From NCBI GenBank assembly GCA_030616935.1, contig JAUWWJ010000131.1:1-5537 (forward strand): DNA of 5,537 nt, written 5' to 3'. A model generated the notes under the pieces. The model saw only the letters and a list, made by a program, of their open reading frames with translations, did no database searches and was not told the DNA's origin. The DNA is from Planctomycetaceae bacterium. Its GTDB lineage: Bacteria > Planctomycetota > Planctomycetia > Pirellulales > UBA1268. Position numbers and translations under genes: made by a program. Numbering within the stretch: position 1 is the stretch's first letter; each line of letters opens with the position of its first letter. This document shows positions 4,924 through 5,537 of this stretch, piece by piece.

Positions 4924-4950
4924 GGGGCACTGTGTCGGCGGTGCCCCTTT
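4924..4950 (+). terminator. GC-rich hairpin followed by short T tract: terminator or attenuator before rep operon
   Basis: GGGGCAC (4924-4930) and GTGCCCC (4941-4947) form a perfect 7-bp stem, extendable by a T-G and a G-C pair to a six-base loop, followed by TTTCTATT. It lies 61 bases upstream of the Cys-rich ATG and after the possible promoter, so it could terminate transcription early in the rep leader. The T tract is weak, so a role as a DNA hairpin in replication is an alternative. Confidence 0.5.
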
Positions 4951-5010
4951 CTATTGCCCTTCTGCTATTCCGAAGGAATGCGTTAAACTCATTTACTGAA
5001 AGGCTCAATC

Positions 5011-5244
5011 ATGCGTGTACTCGGACTGACCATGCCCGATGGCAAAAAGCGGTTCTGTGATGCTCGATGCCACAATTCCACCAAACGTCACTGTAATTGT
5101 ATTTGTGGTGGCCTTCTACACGGCAAGGGGACCACTTACGCAGAACTCGGCGCCCCCCGGACTCAGGGATACATTTACCGCGTACAGGACACTAGGGCCG
5201 TTGTCTGGCTCAATCCTACACTCGTATCACACCGAGGAGGCTGA
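5011..5244 (+). CDS. Small Cys/His-rich protein (CxxxCH...CxCxCGGxxHGxG), rep operon partner
   Basis: 77 residues, ATG 5011 with GAAAGG (4998-5003) seven bases upstream; TGA at 5242-5244, three bases before the rep ATG. Motif: C16-D-A-R-C20-H21, then C28-N-C30-I-C32-G-G-L-L-H37-G-K-G. Five cysteines and two histidines could hold one zinc. From memory, similar short proteins (C-x-A-x-CH...CxCxCGG..HG) recur in phages and plasmids as hypotheticals; no function is established. Residues 48-70 look like a short beta part (YIYRVQDTRAVVWL). The rep ribosome binding site GAGGAGG lies inside its last codons, so rep translation is probably coupled to this gene, which hints at a role in replication control or single-strand DNA binding (inference). 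Confidence 0.82.
   Translation: MRVLGLTMPDGKKRFCDARCHNSTKRHCNCICGGLLHGKGTTYAELGAPRTQGYIYRVQDTRAVVWLNPTLVSHRGG
5234..5240 (+). promoter_or_regulatory. Strong ribosome binding site of rep
   Basis: GAGGAGG, seven bases before the rep ATG at 5248 and inside the end of the upstream gene. It fixes the rep start. Confidence 0.8.
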
Positions 5245-5247
5245 CAG

Positions 5248-5537
5248 ATGCCCGAATCCCCTTCTCTAGTTCAAACGATAGAAACATCTCTCGACATCGG
5301 GAGTGCCCCTTCTTACCAAACGCACCGCATCAGACAGGACCTAGATGCCTGGACAGCCGCCCTGAACCTTTACAGCTGGCTTGACGAGGAAGATGGACCA
5401 CCCTACCTGGAGCGTCTTCAATCCTGTCGTACTTACGCCTGGTTCGCCAGACACGAGCAGACCGGTCGGGTCCGGGTCGTTACCACAACCTGCAAGCTCC
5501 GATGGTGCCCACTTTGCCAGGCAGCCCGCAAGAACTG
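5248..5537 (+). CDS. rep: Rolling-circle Rep, N-terminal part, 3' end cut by window edge
   Basis: 96 full codons from ATG 5248 run off the right edge without a stop. After a helical lead (RIRQDLDAWTAALNLYSWL) comes C60-R-T-Y-A-W-F and then C82-K-L-R-W-C87-P-L-C90, the zinc-ribbon-like CxxxxCPxC motif that precedes the catalytic domain in this Rep family (family knowledge). The next expected segment, '...RKN-x-x-x-QVxxWL...KFxTLTLKHS', is exactly what opens the window at base 1, so this and the 1-711 CDS are the two halves of one gene on a circle. The direct join leaves TG plus a frame shift of one base; one or seven missing bases would restore the frame, with Trp (TGG) as a likely next codon. 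Confidence 0.93.
   Translation, partial: MPESPSLVQTIETSLDIGSAPSYQTHRIRQDLDAWTAALNLYSWLDEEDGPPYLERLQSCRTYAWFARHEQTGRVRVVTTTCKLRWCPLCQAARKN

Larger units (their letters stand above)
4119..5010. other. Gene-poor, hairpin-rich region: candidate replication origin and rep control region
   Basis: About 890 bases with no convincing gene. Long frames here (for example 4389-4727) translate to Ser/Arg/Ala-rich products typical of GC-rich noncoding DNA and lack ribosome binding sites. It holds inverted repeats at 4302-4354, 4407-4431, 4541-4557, 4628-4655, 4713-4734, 4738-4775, 4789-4808 and 4924-4947. The middle (about 4380-4680) is GC-rich and the right part AT-richer. It sits just upstream of the Cys-rich gene and rep, where rolling-circle plasmids and ssDNA phages commonly carry origins and rep control elements. 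Origin function is inferred from position and structure only. Confidence 0.55.

Noticed and set aside
4872..5060. 62-codon open frame before the Cys-rich gene
   Set aside because: GTG start, runs over the hairpin at 4924-4947 and into the Cys-rich gene in another frame; no recognisable features.
1..5537. Microvirus or filamentous phage identity
   Set aside because: Genome size fits, but there is no major capsid, pilot or DNA-binding protein of microviruses and no inovirus assembly ATPase or short coat protein with a signal peptide.
1..5537. CRISPR array, tRNA or rRNA
   Set aside because: No regularly spaced repeats and no cloverleaf or ribosomal sequence seen on either strand.

Overview
The window reads as an almost complete small circular replicon, about 5.5 kb, cut open inside its replication gene. 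The N-terminal part of a rolling-circle (HUH) Rep runs off the right edge and the C-terminal part runs in from the left edge. Together they give about 335 residues, a normal length for this Rep family. Joined directly, the two frames are off by one base, so a few bases (a number of the form 3n+1) seem to be missing at the cut. The host is probably a bacterium: most genes have AAAGGA/GGAGG-type ribosome binding sites, and there is one good sigma-70-type promoter. The sequence alone does not name the host. The gene set (Rep, tail-collar domains, HNH, several metagenome-type hypotheticals) suggests a phage, phage satellite or phage-like plasmid from an environmental bacterium.

Layout, left to right. 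1-711: C-terminal part of Rep with the HUH motif and the catalytic tyrosine. 738-1280: unknown protein with a CxxC...TP...FTGI start. 1267-1295: extended -10 promoter reading into the main rightward block. 1347-2060: 237-residue protein with a Gly/Arg/Asn-rich head, a conserved W..AFN core and a beta-rich, FN3-like tail. 2061-2654: two tandem phage tail-collar proteins, the first internally shortened. 2666-2926: mini CxxCxxCC (YkgJ-like) cysteine protein. 2965-3132: 55-residue helical protein. 3113-3481: HNH endonuclease. 3513-3761: 82-residue protein carrying a second copy of the W..AFN core. 3735-4118 (minus): coiled-coil protein, the only leftward gene. 4119-5010: about 0.9 kb without a convincing gene but rich in hairpins and repeats, the best candidate for the replication origin and rep control. 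5011-5244: small Cys/His-rich protein, probably translationally coupled to rep at 5248.

How it may work together: Rep would nick an origin in the 4.1-5.0 kb region and start rolling-circle replication, with the Cys-rich protein expressed in the same operon. The block 1347-3761 looks like a virion or host-attachment module, because the tail-collar domains are normally receptor-binding tips. No capsid, terminase, portal, or inovirus- or microvirus-type structural gene is recognisable. The element is therefore either a satellite that borrows a capsid, a plasmid that captured adhesion genes, or a small virus whose structural proteins (best candidates at 738 and 1347) belong to undescribed families. 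This last reading is inference.
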